A DNA stretch of 64,000 bases from positions 1 through 64,000 of the forward strand of contig JASCPH010000003.1 in the NCBI GenBank assembly GCA_029959545.1, read 5' to 3'. The position numbers were made by a program, and so were the translations under genes. This DNA is from Microbacteriaceae bacterium PS02066. GTDB lineage: Bacteria > Actinomycetota > Actinomycetes > Actinomycetales > Microbacteriaceae. A model generated the notes under the pieces. The model saw only the letters and a program-made list of their open reading frames with translations, made no database searches and was not told the origin of the DNA. Below are positions 15,646-24,524 of the stretch, in pieces (position 1 is the first letter of the stretch; each line of letters starts with the position of its first letter).

Positions 15646-16647
15646 TCACAGCCACTTCTTCTTCCGGAAGATCACCCACAGGGCGACCGCGAACACCCCC
15701 ATGCCACCGACGGCGAGCGGGTAGCCGTACTCCCAGTGAAGCTCGGGCATGTTCTCGAAGTTCATGCCGTAGATGCCCGCGATGAGGCCGGGAGCGAAGA
15801 TGATCGCTGCCCACGACGAGATCTTCTTGATCTCGTCGTTCTGCGCCAGGTTGGCCTCGGTCTGCCGGCGGGCGACGAGAGCGGAGTGCACGGTCAGAGC
15901 CTTGTCGAGCAGCGCACGGAACCCGTCGATGCGGTCCGCGATGCGGATGACGTGGTCGAGTACGTCACGGAGGTTGCGCTGCACCTCGAGGTCGACGTCG
16001 TACTTCTCGTAGCCGCGACGCAGCCACTCCAGCATCCCGGCCATCGGCTGCACGGCACGCCCGAAGCTGATGACCTCGCCGAAGAGCTCGTAGATGCGGC
16101 GTGAGAGCGCGTCGTCGTCGCTGTCGCCGAAGAGCTGATCCTCGATCTCGTCGATGTCGTTCTCGATACCGGCGACGACGGGCTCGTACTCGTCGACCAC
16201 ACGGTCGAGGATCGCGTAGAGCACGGCCTCCGGACCCAGCTCCAGCAGCTCCGGCTGGTGCTCGAGCCGCTGCCGGACGGCCGCGAGGTTCGGCGACTCC
16301 GCGTGACGGATGGTCACCACGAAGCGGGGGCCCACGAACAGGTGAAGCTCGCCGAAGTCGACGTGCTCGAGCTCGTCGTCGTAGTGGGCCGGACGCAGCA
16401 CCACGAACAGGGTGTCGCCGTACCGTTCCACCTTGGAGCGCTGGTGTCCCTGGAGGGCATCTTCGACGGCCAGCGGGTGCAGACCGAATTCGCCGGCGAC
16501 GCTCGCGAGTTCTGCCGGCCCGGGCCGATACATCCCGATCCAGGCGAAGCCGTCGTGGGCGTCGAGGAGTTCGTAGGTCTCGTCGAGGCTGCGCGGGGTC
16601 TCCACGCGGTGCCCCTGGACATAGATGGCGTTGTCGATCAGGGTCAT
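15646..16647 (-). CDS. corA: CorA-type magnesium/cobalt transporter
   Basis: 333 residues. There is a large cytoplasmic N-terminal domain rich in acidic residues and long helices (about 1-270), then two C-terminal membrane helices. The selectivity motif GMN lies in IYGMNFENMPELHWEYGYPL between them. The C-terminus is basic (FRKKKWL), as in CorA pentamers. It carries Mg2+ into the cell, gated by cytoplasmic Mg2+. The ATG at 16647 has AACCGGAGAACCTC just upstream as a ribosome site. A leader of about 235 nt with strong hairpins precedes it. Confidence 0.93.
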   Translation of the reverse strand: MTLIDNAIYVQGHRVETPRSLDETYELLDAHDGFAWIGMYRPGPAELASVAGEFGLHPLAVEDALQGHQRSKVERYGDTLFVVLRPAHYDDELEHVDFGELHLFVGPRFVVTIRHAESPNLAAVRQRLEHQPELLELGPEAVLYAILDRVVDEYEPVVAGIENDIDEIEDQLFGDSDDDALSRRIYELFGEVISFGRAVQPMAGMLEWLRRGYEKYDVDLEVQRNLRDVLDHVIRIADRIDGFRALLDKALTVHSALVARRQTEANLAQNDEIKKISSWAAIIFAPGLIAGIYGMNFENMPELHWEYGYPLAVGGMGVFAVALWVIFRKKKWL

Positions 16648-16892
16648 GAGGTTCTCCGGTGTTGCGGGCGCGACACGGCGCCAGAGGATGTGGTTGCGCT
16701 CTCCGCCAGGGCGCCGCCACCGGATCCCGTCTCTACCGGAGGGATGCGGCGGTGTGCGCCGTGGCGCACGAACTATCGCCGGCCATGGCCATCACCGCCT
16801 CTCCGTCTTTCTCGGGCGCTCTTCTCGGATGAGATCTCTCCCGCACGGGACGTGCCCGTGCTCCGCCCGCTCAGCGGGCCCGGGCGATCATA
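16648..16892 (-). promoter_or_regulatory. corA promoter and long structured 5' leader
   Basis: On the minus strand TATGAT (complement of 16887-16892) is a good -10 and overlaps the end of the upstream helicase gene. The transcript would begin near 16880 and run about 235 nt to the corA ATG. It contains two clear hairpins, CCCGCTGAGCGGG and GCACGGG-CACGT-CCCGTGC, then purine-rich GAGAAGAGCGCCCGAGAAAG and further GC-rich pairing. No complete match to the M-box or another known riboswitch was recognised. Confidence 0.5.
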
Positions 16893-19800
16893 CCTCTCCC
16901 GGGTGACCGAATCGCATCCCTGTCGCCGTGGCCGACGACGGCTCGTCCTCGCCGACCAGTCGCGCGAACGCACTCAGCCGCGCCACTCCCTCCGGCGTGC
17001 GCGGCAGGTCATCCAGCAGGTCCGGCGAGAAGACGACGTACGCGGCGAACTGCGCCCGCGAGACCGCCACGTTCAGGCGGTTCTGCAGGAGCAGGAACTC
17101 CAGGCCGCGGGGGGCCTCGCGGCCCGAGGACGCGGCGAGCGACACGATCGCGACGACTGCCTCCTGCCCCTGGAACTTGTCCACGGTCCCCACCCGGATG
17201 CCGGTGAGCCCCGCCGCCTCCAGCGCGCTCTCCACCTCGACCTGCTGACCGTTATAGGGCGTCACGACGATGATGTCTGCGGCGGTGAGCGGCCGAGCGG
17301 CGGCCCCACCGTCGTCATGGCACGTCCAGGTGCGGCCGATCGTGTCGCGGACGATGCGCACCACCTCCGCAGCCTCCTCGGGAGAGGCGACCGCATTGCC
17401 CGCGTGCACCACCGGCACCGGGTGCACGCCCGGTTCGACGCCCTCGAGCGAGCGAGTGGCCGTCACCGGGGCGGAGGCGAGCTCGCCGTCGTAGGAGAGC
17501 TCCGACACGGCACTCGCGAGCGCCGGGTGCATCCGCCACGTATGGGAGAGGAAGTAGCCGTGGGATGCGGGCAGTACCGCCAGCCCGTCCATGACCCACC
17601 CCAGCGCCGACTCGTCGACGGGCTCGGGATGCGTGCCCTGGCTGACCTGCGGCAGCTGCTGCGGGTCGCCCAGCAGCAGCAGACGGCGCGCTGCCCGCGA
17701 CACGGCGATCGTGGAGGCGAGGGAGAACTGGCCGGCCTCATCGATGACGAGCAGATCGAGACTGCGGCGGGGAACGCGGCCCGCGTGGCTGAAGTCCCAC
17801 GCGGTTCCCCCGATGACGAAGCCGCCCGGCCGGTCCTCGGTGAACGCCGCGAGTGCATTCTTCTCGAACACCGTGAACGACACGGCATCCGCCTGCCTCG
17901 GGTCTTTCAGCGCCTTGCCGACGAGGTTCGAGGGGAGCCCCGCGGCAACGATCCGATCCAGCATGTGTTCCACGACGGCGTGGGACTGCGCGACGACACC
18001 CACGCGGAAGCCGCGCTCGGCCACGAGGCGTGCGACGACGTGTGAGCCGACATAGGTCTTGCCCGTGCCAGGAGGGCCCTGCACCGCCAGATAGCTGTCA
18101 TCGAGGTCGACGACGCTGCGCACGATGGCCGCGATGTCGTCGCCGGCCGAGGGTGTGAGCGCATCCGTCGTGGTGCGCGGAGCCACACGACGCAGGATGT
18201 CGGTGGCCGCGTCCAGCGGGAAGTGCGGATCGGCGTCGATCAGCGCGTCCGCCCAGGCGTCGATCGCCGCCTGCTGATTGCCTGCTGCGGGGGGAGCCGC
18301 GGGCGCGAGGGCGATCGGCAGATCCGACCAGGTCTCGCCGTCGGCGGCGAGCTCTTCCACGACGGCGCCGTCATCGAGCGCCTCGACGATGCGCACCGCA
18401 CGCGCCGCATGGATCCACCGCGGGGAAGCCTCGCCGAAAGGCGCCGGGGTCGCGTACACGAGGAAGGGCTGGGTGCCGACGCTCAGCCGAGTGCCCGGCG
18501 CGGGATCCCCCCGGAGCTCGAGGCGGCGACGCAGCGCACGCTGACGCCCCTGACCCGGCTGCCAGTCGTCGACGACACGCGTGCGCGTACCGTCGAGCAC
18601 GACGACGTCGCGGGTGTCCTCCCACAGCGACACCGGCTCGCGGAGCCGGAGGAAGTGCGAGGCCCAGAAGGTCTTCGCCTCGCGCGGGTAGTAGTCGATC
18701 GCCGCGGCGCCGAGGCGAAGGGCGGCCGCATCCGCTTCGTCGTCGGTGACGGCGGCACGACGCTGGAGAGCGACGGAGCGGAACGACGGCTCGTAGACGG
18801 CCTCGCCCACCACGGGATCGGCCGACGGGAAGAGCTGGGCCTCGCGTGCACGGTCGACGAGCCAGTCGCGCAGGCGCAGCGTCGAGACGCAGTCGTCGCG
18901 GTTGTACTCGGCCAGATCGTCGAGCACGGCCTGAGCCTGGTCGTCCTGCCCCGCCTCGAGCAGCGTGCGCGCCTCGACGTATCGCACGATCGAGTCGTCG
19001 CCGCGCTGCACGTCGCTCGTACGGCGCTGGGCCCCCATGTACAGCGGCTCGAGCTTCTTGATGGAGTACGACCGTGACCCGACCCGCAGCGCCCGGCGGA
19101 CGATCGGATACAGGTCGACGAAGACGCCGTCGCGCAGGAGACGGTCGACCTCGGCCTCGCGGGTGCCGTGGCGCGCGGCCATCGCCAGCAGGTGCGTCGG
19201 CTCGTAGGGCGCGTAGTGGTAGATGTGCATGCCCGGATGGGCGCGCCGACGCAGATCGACGAAGTCGATGAACGTCTCGAGCGCCGCCTTCTCGTCGGCG
19301 AACGAATGCGCCCACAGCGCCGAGTACTGCTGCTCGGGATCGATCCATCCGAAGAGGTAGTCGATCCCCCAGTCGCCGGCGCCCTCGGTGTACAGCGGGT
19401 CGCCCTCGAAATCGAAGAAGAGGTCGCCCGCGTCGCGTCGCGGCAGGGCGGCGAGCGCCTGCGGCAGCACGACCTCGTAGCGGGGCACGGCGTCGACCGG
19501 CACCGTGCCGTCGGGTCCGGGAACGCCCGCCGGACTCTCCAACTGGAGGCGGGCCTGCGTCCGCAGCGACGTGAAGACCTCGTCGCTCATGCGCTCCGGC
19601 GCTCCCGCCGCTGCCGCCAGCTCGTCGATCGTCGTGATGCCGGCGGCGCGCAGACGCTCACGCTGCACGGGGCGCATCCCGGCGACGAGCAGCAGGTCGC
19701 GGTGCGCTGCCACCTCCGTCTCGCACGTCGCACAGCGCCCGCACGCCACGACACGCAGCGCCCCTCGGGCGTCTCCCCACGCGAGCGGCGCGCCGGCGGC

Positions 19801-20442
19801 ACCCGCGGCGAGGTCGCGGTCGGCGATCAGCGCACGCAGTCGTGCACGACGCTGCCGGTACACCGGCATGAGGTCGCGCACCCGGTGGGTGCTGACCGAA
19901 CCGTCGCCCAGCAGCAGCTCCACGCGATCGGCACGGGCCACGCCCGCCGCATCCAGCTGGTCGACGTATGCCGCCAGCTGCATCAAAGCGGTGACGCGCG
20001 CGTGGCGGGCGAGTTTGGTGTCCTGCACGATCCACGCGCCGTCGCCTGTGCGCACCAGGAAGTCGGCGAAGCCGACGAACTCGTCGGTTCGGAACGCCGC
20101 CTGGTAGACGACGTGGGCGCCCGGATCGGCGAGGGCGGCGACGGTCGCGGCGACCGCATCCGTCATCGCCGCCTCATCGCCCGAACGCGTCTCGGGGATC
20201 TCGACGACCGCATCGCCGAACTCGTCGCGATAGCGCTGCAGCACGGCCAGCTCGTGCCGCGTGCCGAGTCGCGCGGCACGCTCGAGCATGACGTCCTCGG
20301 GTTCGATGACGGCGGGGATGCGCCCCAGCCGCGCATCGAGCTGGCGCAACCACGCGAACTCGCACTCCGCCGCGGCCTTGAGGTCGCTCGCGCTCCACAC
20401 CACGTGCCCGCTGTCGGACCCCGCAGGCTCGATGTATCGCAT
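16888..20442 (-). CDS. TM0106-type RecB-like nuclease fused to SF1 helicase
   Basis: 1,184 residues. An N-terminal RecB/Cas4-like nuclease includes VQDTKLARHARVTALMQLAAY. One Cys lies in AAECEFAWL near 24 and three more in CGRCATCE near residue 240, the spacing of a Cas4/AddB-type 4Fe-4S cluster. A YprB-like RNase-H-fold domain follows (FFDFEGDPLY, HYAPYEPTHLLAM). The C-terminal Dna2/Nam7 SF1 helicase has Walker A GPPGTGKTY, DEAGQFS, VTPYNGQQVEVE, VDKFQGQEAVV and NVAVSRA. It probably processes DNA (or RNA) ends. ATG 20442 is chosen over an ATG 18 bp upstream because AAGGGAG sits 4 nt before it. Confidence 0.88.
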   Translation of the reverse strand: MRYIEPAGSDSGHVVWSASDLKAAAECEFAWLRQLDARLGRIPAVIEPEDVMLERAARLGTRHELAVLQRYRDEFGDAVVEIPETRSGDEAAMTDAVAATVAALADPGAHVVYQAAFRTDEFVGFADFLVRTGDGAWIVQDTKLARHARVTALMQLAAYVDQLDAAGVARADRVELLLGDGSVSTHRVRDLMPVYRQRRARLRALIADRDLAAGAAGAPLAWGDARGALRVVACGRCATCETEVAAHRDLLLVAGMRPVQRERLRAAGITTIDELAAAAGAPERMSDEVFTSLRTQARLQLESPAGVPGPDGTVPVDAVPRYEVVLPQALAALPRRDAGDLFFDFEGDPLYTEGAGDWGIDYLFGWIDPEQQYSALWAHSFADEKAALETFIDFVDLRRRAHPGMHIYHYAPYEPTHLLAMAARHGTREAEVDRLLRDGVFVDLYPIVRRALRVGSRSYSIKKLEPLYMGAQRRTSDVQRGDDSIVRYVEARTLLEAGQDDQAQAVLDDLAEYNRDDCVSTLRLRDWLVDRAREAQLFPSADPVVGEAVYEPSFRSVALQRRAAVTDDEADAAALRLGAAAIDYYPREAKTFWASHFLRLREPVSLWEDTRDVVVLDGTRTRVVDDWQPGQGRQRALRRRLELRGDPAPGTRLSVGTQPFLVYATPAPFGEASPRWIHAARAVRIVEALDDGAVVEELAADGETWSDLPIALAPAAPPAAGNQQAAIDAWADALIDADPHFPLDAATDILRRVAPRTTTDALTPSAGDDIAAIVRSVVDLDDSYLAVQGPPGTGKTYVGSHVVARLVAERGFRVGVVAQSHAVVEHMLDRIVAAGLPSNLVGKALKDPRQADAVSFTVFEKNALAAFTEDRPGGFVIGGTAWDFSHAGRVPRRSLDLLVIDEAGQFSLASTIAVSRAARRLLLLGDPQQLPQVSQGTHPEPVDESALGWVMDGLAVLPASHGYFLSHTWRMHPALASAVSELSYDGELASAPVTATRSLEGVEPGVHPVPVVHAGNAVASPEEAAEVVRIVRDTIGRTWTCHDDGGAAARPLTAADIIVVTPYNGQQVEVESALEAAGLTGIRVGTVDKFQGQEAVVAIVSLAASSGREAPRGLEFLLLQNRLNVAVSRAQFAAYVVFSPDLLDDLPRTPEGVARLSAFARLVGEDEPSSATATGMRFGHPGEV

Positions 20443-20542
20443 TCGCTCCCTTTCCTTCATCGACCCTAGTTGCGGCCCCCGACAGCGCCTCCCGGTGACG
20501 CAACCCCGTTCCTCGCCGCGGTGCGGGTGCCAGACTGGAGGC

Positions 20543-22600
20543 GTGAGCACGCACCTGCCCTTCACGAACCCCTACCGCCACGGCTTCGCCCGCGTCGCCG
20601 CCGTCACGATCCCGGTCAGCGTGGCCGATCCCGCGACGAACGCGGAGGCCGTGCTCGCCGAGGCGCGCGCCTGCCACGACGACGGCGTCGCGGTCGCGCT
20701 CTTTCCCGAGCTGAGCCTGAGCGGCTACGCGATCGAGGATCTCGTCCTGCAGGACCCGCTGCTGGATGCTGTGGTGGTGGCCATCGAGCAGCTCGTCGCG
20801 GCATCCGTGGATCTGCGCCCCGTCCTGGTCGTCGGCGCGCCGCTCGTCCACGGCAACCGGCTGTACAACTGCGCGGTCGTCATCCACCGCGGCGAGATCC
20901 TCGGCGTCGCCCCGAAATCGATGCTGCCGACCTACCGCGAGTTCTACGAGCGCCGCTGGTACGCCCCGGGCGACGACCAGCGCGGTGGCGACATCCGCGT
21001 CGGTGATCTCTACGCGCCCTTCGGGCCCGACCTGCTGTTTGAGGCGCTGGATGTCGACGGGCTCGTCGTGCACGCCGAGGTCTGCGAGGACATGTGGGTT
21101 CCCGTGCCGCCCTCGTCCGAGGCCGCCCTCGCGGGTGCCACGGTGCTGCTGAACCTCAGCGGCAGCCCGATCACGATCGCCCGCGCCGACGACCGCAAGC
21201 TGCTCTCGCAGTCCCAGTCGCTGCGCTGCCTGGCCGCCTACGCCTACGCCGCGGCGGGCCAGGGCGAGTCGACGAACGATGTCTCCTGGGACGGCCAGAC
21301 CATGATCTACGAGGGCGGCCAGCTGCTCGTCGAGACGGATCGGTTCCCGTACGCGGCGCGCCGCAGCGTCGCCGACGTCGATCTGGACCGCCTGCGCCAG
21401 GACCGCCTGCGCCAGGGCACCTTCGACGACAACCGGCGCTCCCTCGCCGAGCGCGTGGGAGCATTCCGCACGATCCACTTCCGCCTGGACCCGCCCGCCG
21501 ACCTCACGGGGCTGCGTCGGCCCGTCGCACGGTTCCCGTTCGTGCCGGCCGACCCCGCGCGCCTCGCACAGGACTGCTACGAGGCCTTCAGCATCCAGGT
21601 CTCCGGACTCGAGCAGCGGATGCGGGCGATCGGCTCCCCGCGCCCCGTCATCGGCGTCTCGGGGGGCCTCGACTCCACCCACGCACTCCTGGTCGTCGCC
21701 CGCGCGATGGACCGGATGGGGCGTCCGCGCAGCGAGATCCTCGCCTACACGATGCCGGGCTTCGCGACCGGCGACGGCACCAGATCCAATGCGATCGAGC
21801 TCGCCGAGGCGATCGGCGCGACGATCGAGACGATCGACATCCGTCCCGCCGCCACCGAGATCCTGCGCGGGATCGGCCACCCGGCCGCGGACGGCGAGCC
21901 CCTCTACGACGTCACCTACGAGAACGTGCAGGCGGGGGTCCGCACCGACCTGCTGTTCCGCCTCGCGAACCGCCACGGCGGCATCGTCATCGGAACCTCC
22001 GACCTCTCCGAGCTGGCGCTCGGCTGGGCCACGTACGGCGTAGGCGACCAGATGAGCCACTACGCCGTCAACGCCGGCGTCCCCAAGACGCTCATTCAGC
22101 ACCTCATCCGCTGGGTCATCGCCGACGGCGTCGGGATCGACGAGCGCACGGCCACCGTGCTGCAGGCGGTGCTGGACACCGAGATCAGCCCCGAGCTCGT
22201 CCCCGCCGGCGAGGACGGCAAGGTGCAGTCGACCGAGGACACCATCGGCCCGTACGCCCTCCACGACTTCACGCTGTTCCACATCCTTCGCTTCGGGATG
22301 CGGCCGTCCAAGATCGCGTATCTCGCCGACGTCGCCTTCGCCGACGCGGAGGCGGGGCTCTGGCCGGCGGGCTTCCCCGACGACGAGCGCTACGCCTACG
22401 ACCGCGAGACGATCGTGCGGTGGCTGCGGGTCTTCCTCACGCGCTACTTCGGCTTCGCCCAGTTCAAGCGCACCGCGATCCCCAACGGCCCGAAAGTCTC
22501 CCCTGCGGGATCGCTGTCGCCGCGCGGGGACTGGCGGGCACCGAGCGACGGGAACGCCGCCGCGTGGCTCAGCGAGCTGGACGCCGCCCTGGAGGCCTGA
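20543..22600 (+). CDS. nadE: Glutamine-dependent NAD+ synthetase
   Basis: 685 residues, the long two-domain form. The N-terminal nitrilase-like glutaminase has the catalytic triad Glu56 (LFPELSLSGY), Lys125 (APKSMLP) and Cys181 (EVCEDMW). The C-terminal ATP-pyrophosphatase synthetase has the P-loop GVSGGLDSTHALLV and SELALGWATYG. It converts nicotinic acid adenine dinucleotide to NAD+ using ammonia channelled from glutamine. A GTG at 20543 with CAGACT 6 nt upstream is the preferred start; longer readings overlap the divergent helicase gene. Confidence 0.95.
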   Translation: MSTHLPFTNPYRHGFARVAAVTIPVSVADPATNAEAVLAEARACHDDGVAVALFPELSLSGYAIEDLVLQDPLLDAVVVAIEQLVAASVDLRPVLVVGAPLVHGNRLYNCAVVIHRGEILGVAPKSMLPTYREFYERRWYAPGDDQRGGDIRVGDLYAPFGPDLLFEALDVDGLVVHAEVCEDMWVPVPPSSEAALAGATVLLNLSGSPITIARADDRKLLSQSQSLRCLAAYAYAAAGQGESTNDVSWDGQTMIYEGGQLLVETDRFPYAARRSVADVDLDRLRQDRLRQGTFDDNRRSLAERVGAFRTIHFRLDPPADLTGLRRPVARFPFVPADPARLAQDCYEAFSIQVSGLEQRMRAIGSPRPVIGVSGGLDSTHALLVVARAMDRMGRPRSEILAYTMPGFATGDGTRSNAIELAEAIGATIETIDIRPAATEILRGIGHPAADGEPLYDVTYENVQAGVRTDLLFRLANRHGGIVIGTSDLSELALGWATYGVGDQMSHYAVNAGVPKTLIQHLIRWVIADGVGIDERTATVLQAVLDTEISPELVPAGEDGKVQSTEDTIGPYALHDFTLFHILRFGMRPSKIAYLADVAFADAEAGLWPAGFPDDERYAYDRETIVRWLRVFLTRYFGFAQFKRTAIPNGPKVSPAGSLSPRGDWRAPSDGNAAAWLSELDAALEA

Positions 22601-22615
22601 GCGCGCCGGGGCCGA

Positions 22616-23194
22616 TCAGCCCTCTTCGGGAGCCCAGGCGAGCGTGATCACGAAGGCATTCCGGGACAGATCCTGGATCGTGTAGCTCGTCGGCCGATCC
22701 CGCACCCACCCGCGGTGGCCGCCCTGATCGAGCTTCACGGCAGTGGCCGACAGCCGCGGTCCGCGCCCGTCCGCGGCCAGCACCGCCTGTGCCCGGCTCC
22801 AGTGGGTGAGCAGGTCGAGATCGGTCGCGCCCTCCCACATCTGGCTCTGCGCTCGCATCACGGCGCGGGTGTGCGTGTCGGGGTGCAGGTCGCGCAGGTC
22901 GATGCCCACGCGGACGCCGGGTTCACTGACCGCGACGACATTGGCCGCGCGGTACTCGGCGACCGTCACGACGAGATCGAGCTCCTCGCCGTCGAGCGAG
23001 GCGATGAGTCGCGTGTGGTGACCGAACGTCGTGGGCGCTTCGCGTTCGATGCGCACGGAGGCCGGGTCGACGCCGAGTCGCGCACCGATGATCGCCCGGG
23101 CGAGCAGACGTTTGCGGTCGTGCGCGGTGACCGAGGGGTCCCACCCGAGTCGAGCGTCGATTCCCGCCGGGGTGTCGAGAACGACCGATTCCAT
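22616..23194 (-). CDS. 4'-phosphopantetheinyl transferase-like protein
   Basis: 192 residues resembling the Sfp fold. VRVGIDLRDLHPDTHTR (about 105-121) aligns with the Mg-binding VGIDxE motif, and HWSRAQAVLAADGRG (about 138-152) aligns with the WTRKEAxxKAxG motif. Several key residues differ: Arg follows GIDL where Glu is expected, and the KEA Lys-Glu pair is replaced by RAQ. It may therefore be a divergent or inactive member. A normal enzyme would attach phosphopantetheine to carrier proteins. GGGAGG is 4-5 nt before the ATG. It converges with nadE. Confidence 0.6.
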   Translation of the reverse strand: MESVVLDTPAGIDARLGWDPSVTAHDRKRLLARAIIGARLGVDPASVRIEREAPTTFGHHTRLIASLDGEELDLVVTVAEYRAANVVAVSEPGVRVGIDLRDLHPDTHTRAVMRAQSQMWEGATDLDLLTHWSRAQAVLAADGRGPRLSATAVKLDQGGHRGWVRDRPTSYTIQDLSRNAFVITLAWAPEEG

Positions 23195-23371
23195 CGCTGC
23201 CTCCCGAGATCGCGGGCACAGCCGTCTGCGCCCTGTCTTCGACCCTAGCCCGGGCCCGCCACGCGGCGATCGGTCGATCCCGGAAGTAATGGGAATGGAC
23301 GGCGGTATCCCCGTCTTGTCCATAGGGAGTGCGCGCACACTGACCGTGCGCAGCAGCGACGAAAGGACATC

Positions 23372-24322
23372 ATGACCCGCATCGGACGCAGCGACCTCGA
23401 CGTCTTCGGACTCTCCCTCGGCGGCAACGTGTTCGGCTGGACGGCCGACCGTGACGCCTCCTTCGAGATCCTCGACACGTTCCACGACGGCGGCGGCAAC
23501 TTCATCGACACCGCCGACGCCTACAGCGCGTGGGTGCCGGGCAACAGCGGAGGAGAGAGCGAGACGCTCATCGGCGAGTGGTTGGCCGCGCGCAAGCCCC
23601 GCGACATCGTCATCGCGACCAAGGTGAGCCAGCACCCGGAGTTCCGCGGCCTGTCCGCGAAGAACATCCGTGCGGCCGCGGAGGCGTCGCTGACGCGACT
23701 CGGCGTGGACACGATCGACCTCTACTACGCCCACTTCGACGACCCCGAGACGCCTCTCGAGGAGACCGTCGCCGCCTTCACCGACCTGGTCAACGACGGC
23801 CTCGTCCGCTACACCGCCGTCTCCAACTACTCGGGCGACCGCATCCGCGAATGGATCGAGCTCGCGCAGGCCGCCGGCGGGCCGCTCCCGATCGCCGTGC
23901 AGCCGCACTACAACCTCGTGCACCGCAACGACGTGGAGGAGCACATCATCCCCGTCGCCGAGGAGTTCGACCTCGCGCTCGTGCCCTACTACGGACTGGC
24001 CTCGGGGTTCCTGACGGGCAAGTACCGGTCGGCGGATGCGGCGGGTGCGGGTTCCCCGCGCGCACAGGGCGCCGCCAAGTACGCGACGCCGCAGGGGCTC
24101 GCGATCATCGACGCCCTCGAGCGCATCGGCGCCGAGCACGGCGCGTCGATCGCAGCGACGGCATTGGCCTGGCTCCGCCAGCGGCCCACTGTGGTGGCCC
24201 CCATCGCGAGCGCCTCCCGCGCATCGCAGGTCCCCGACCTGCTCACGAGCGTCGGGGTCGTACTGACCAGCGAGCAGATCGCGGAGCTCGACCGCCTCTC
24301 CGCCTGGCAACCCGCCTCCTGA
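23372..24322 (+). CDS. Aldo/keto reductase
   Basis: 316-residue TIM-barrel oxidoreductase. The catalytic tetrad is visible as Asp in NFIDTADAYSAW, Tyr in the same segment, Lys in VIATKVSQH, and His in LYYAHFDDPETP. NADPH contacts lie in the C-terminal part (VVAPIASASRASQV). Reduces aldehydes or ketones; the substrate is unknown. GAAAGGACATC precedes the ATG. A 16-bp-stem terminator begins 9 bp after the stop. Confidence 0.92.
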   Translation: MTRIGRSDLDVFGLSLGGNVFGWTADRDASFEILDTFHDGGGNFIDTADAYSAWVPGNSGGESETLIGEWLAARKPRDIVIATKVSQHPEFRGLSAKNIRAAAEASLTRLGVDTIDLYYAHFDDPETPLEETVAAFTDLVNDGLVRYTAVSNYSGDRIREWIELAQAAGGPLPIAVQPHYNLVHRNDVEEHIIPVAEEFDLALVPYYGLASGFLTGKYRSADAAGAGSPRAQGAAKYATPQGLAIIDALERIGAEHGASIAATALAWLRQRPTVVAPIASASRASQVPDLLTSVGVVLTSEQIAELDRLSAWQPAS

Positions 24323-24330
24323 GCACGCCG

Positions 24331-24368
24331 GACGAGCCCGCGACGACCACGATCGTCGCGGGCTCGTC
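24331..24368 (+). terminator. Strong hairpin terminator
   Basis: Perfect 16-bp stem (GACGAGCCCGCGACGA at 24331-24346 with its complement at 24353-24368) and a 6-nt loop. It directly abuts the TACGCT -10 box of the next gene. Confidence 0.85.
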
Positions 24369-24380
24369 TACGCTCGCAGG

Positions 24381-24524
24381 GTGAGTCTTTTCGGTTCCGG
24401 TCCCAGCGACGACCAGGGCAAGCCCTCCGCCACCCGCATCGGCATCTGGATCGCCGTCGCCGGCGTCGGCCTCTTCTTCCTCATCTCGGGGATCATCGGC
24501 ATCGTCAGCGGAGGCGGCAACTGA
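24381..24524 (+). CDS. Small single-pass membrane protein
   Basis: 47 residues from a GTG: a hydrophilic start (SLFGSGPSDDQGKPSATR) followed by one membrane helix (IGIWIAVAGVGLFFLISGII) and a GGGN end. TACGCT ends 6 nt before the GTG, so the transcript is probably leaderless. The stop overlaps the nucleosidase start (TGATG), which supports it being a real, coupled gene. Function unknown. Confidence 0.7.
   Translation: MSLFGSGPSDDQGKPSATRIGIWIAVAGVGLFFLISGIIGIVSGGGN

Noticed and set aside
14456-15724. A 422-codon protein starting in the IS3 orfA and running through upp
   Set aside because: The frame leaves orfA at the ISL3 junction and then runs out of phase through upp; it is a fusion artefact.
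16648-16887. Glycine or M-box riboswitch before corA
   Set aside because: CGGGAGAG and GCGCCCGAGA look suggestive, but the remaining conserved blocks (such as CTCTCAGG or the M-box core) are absent.
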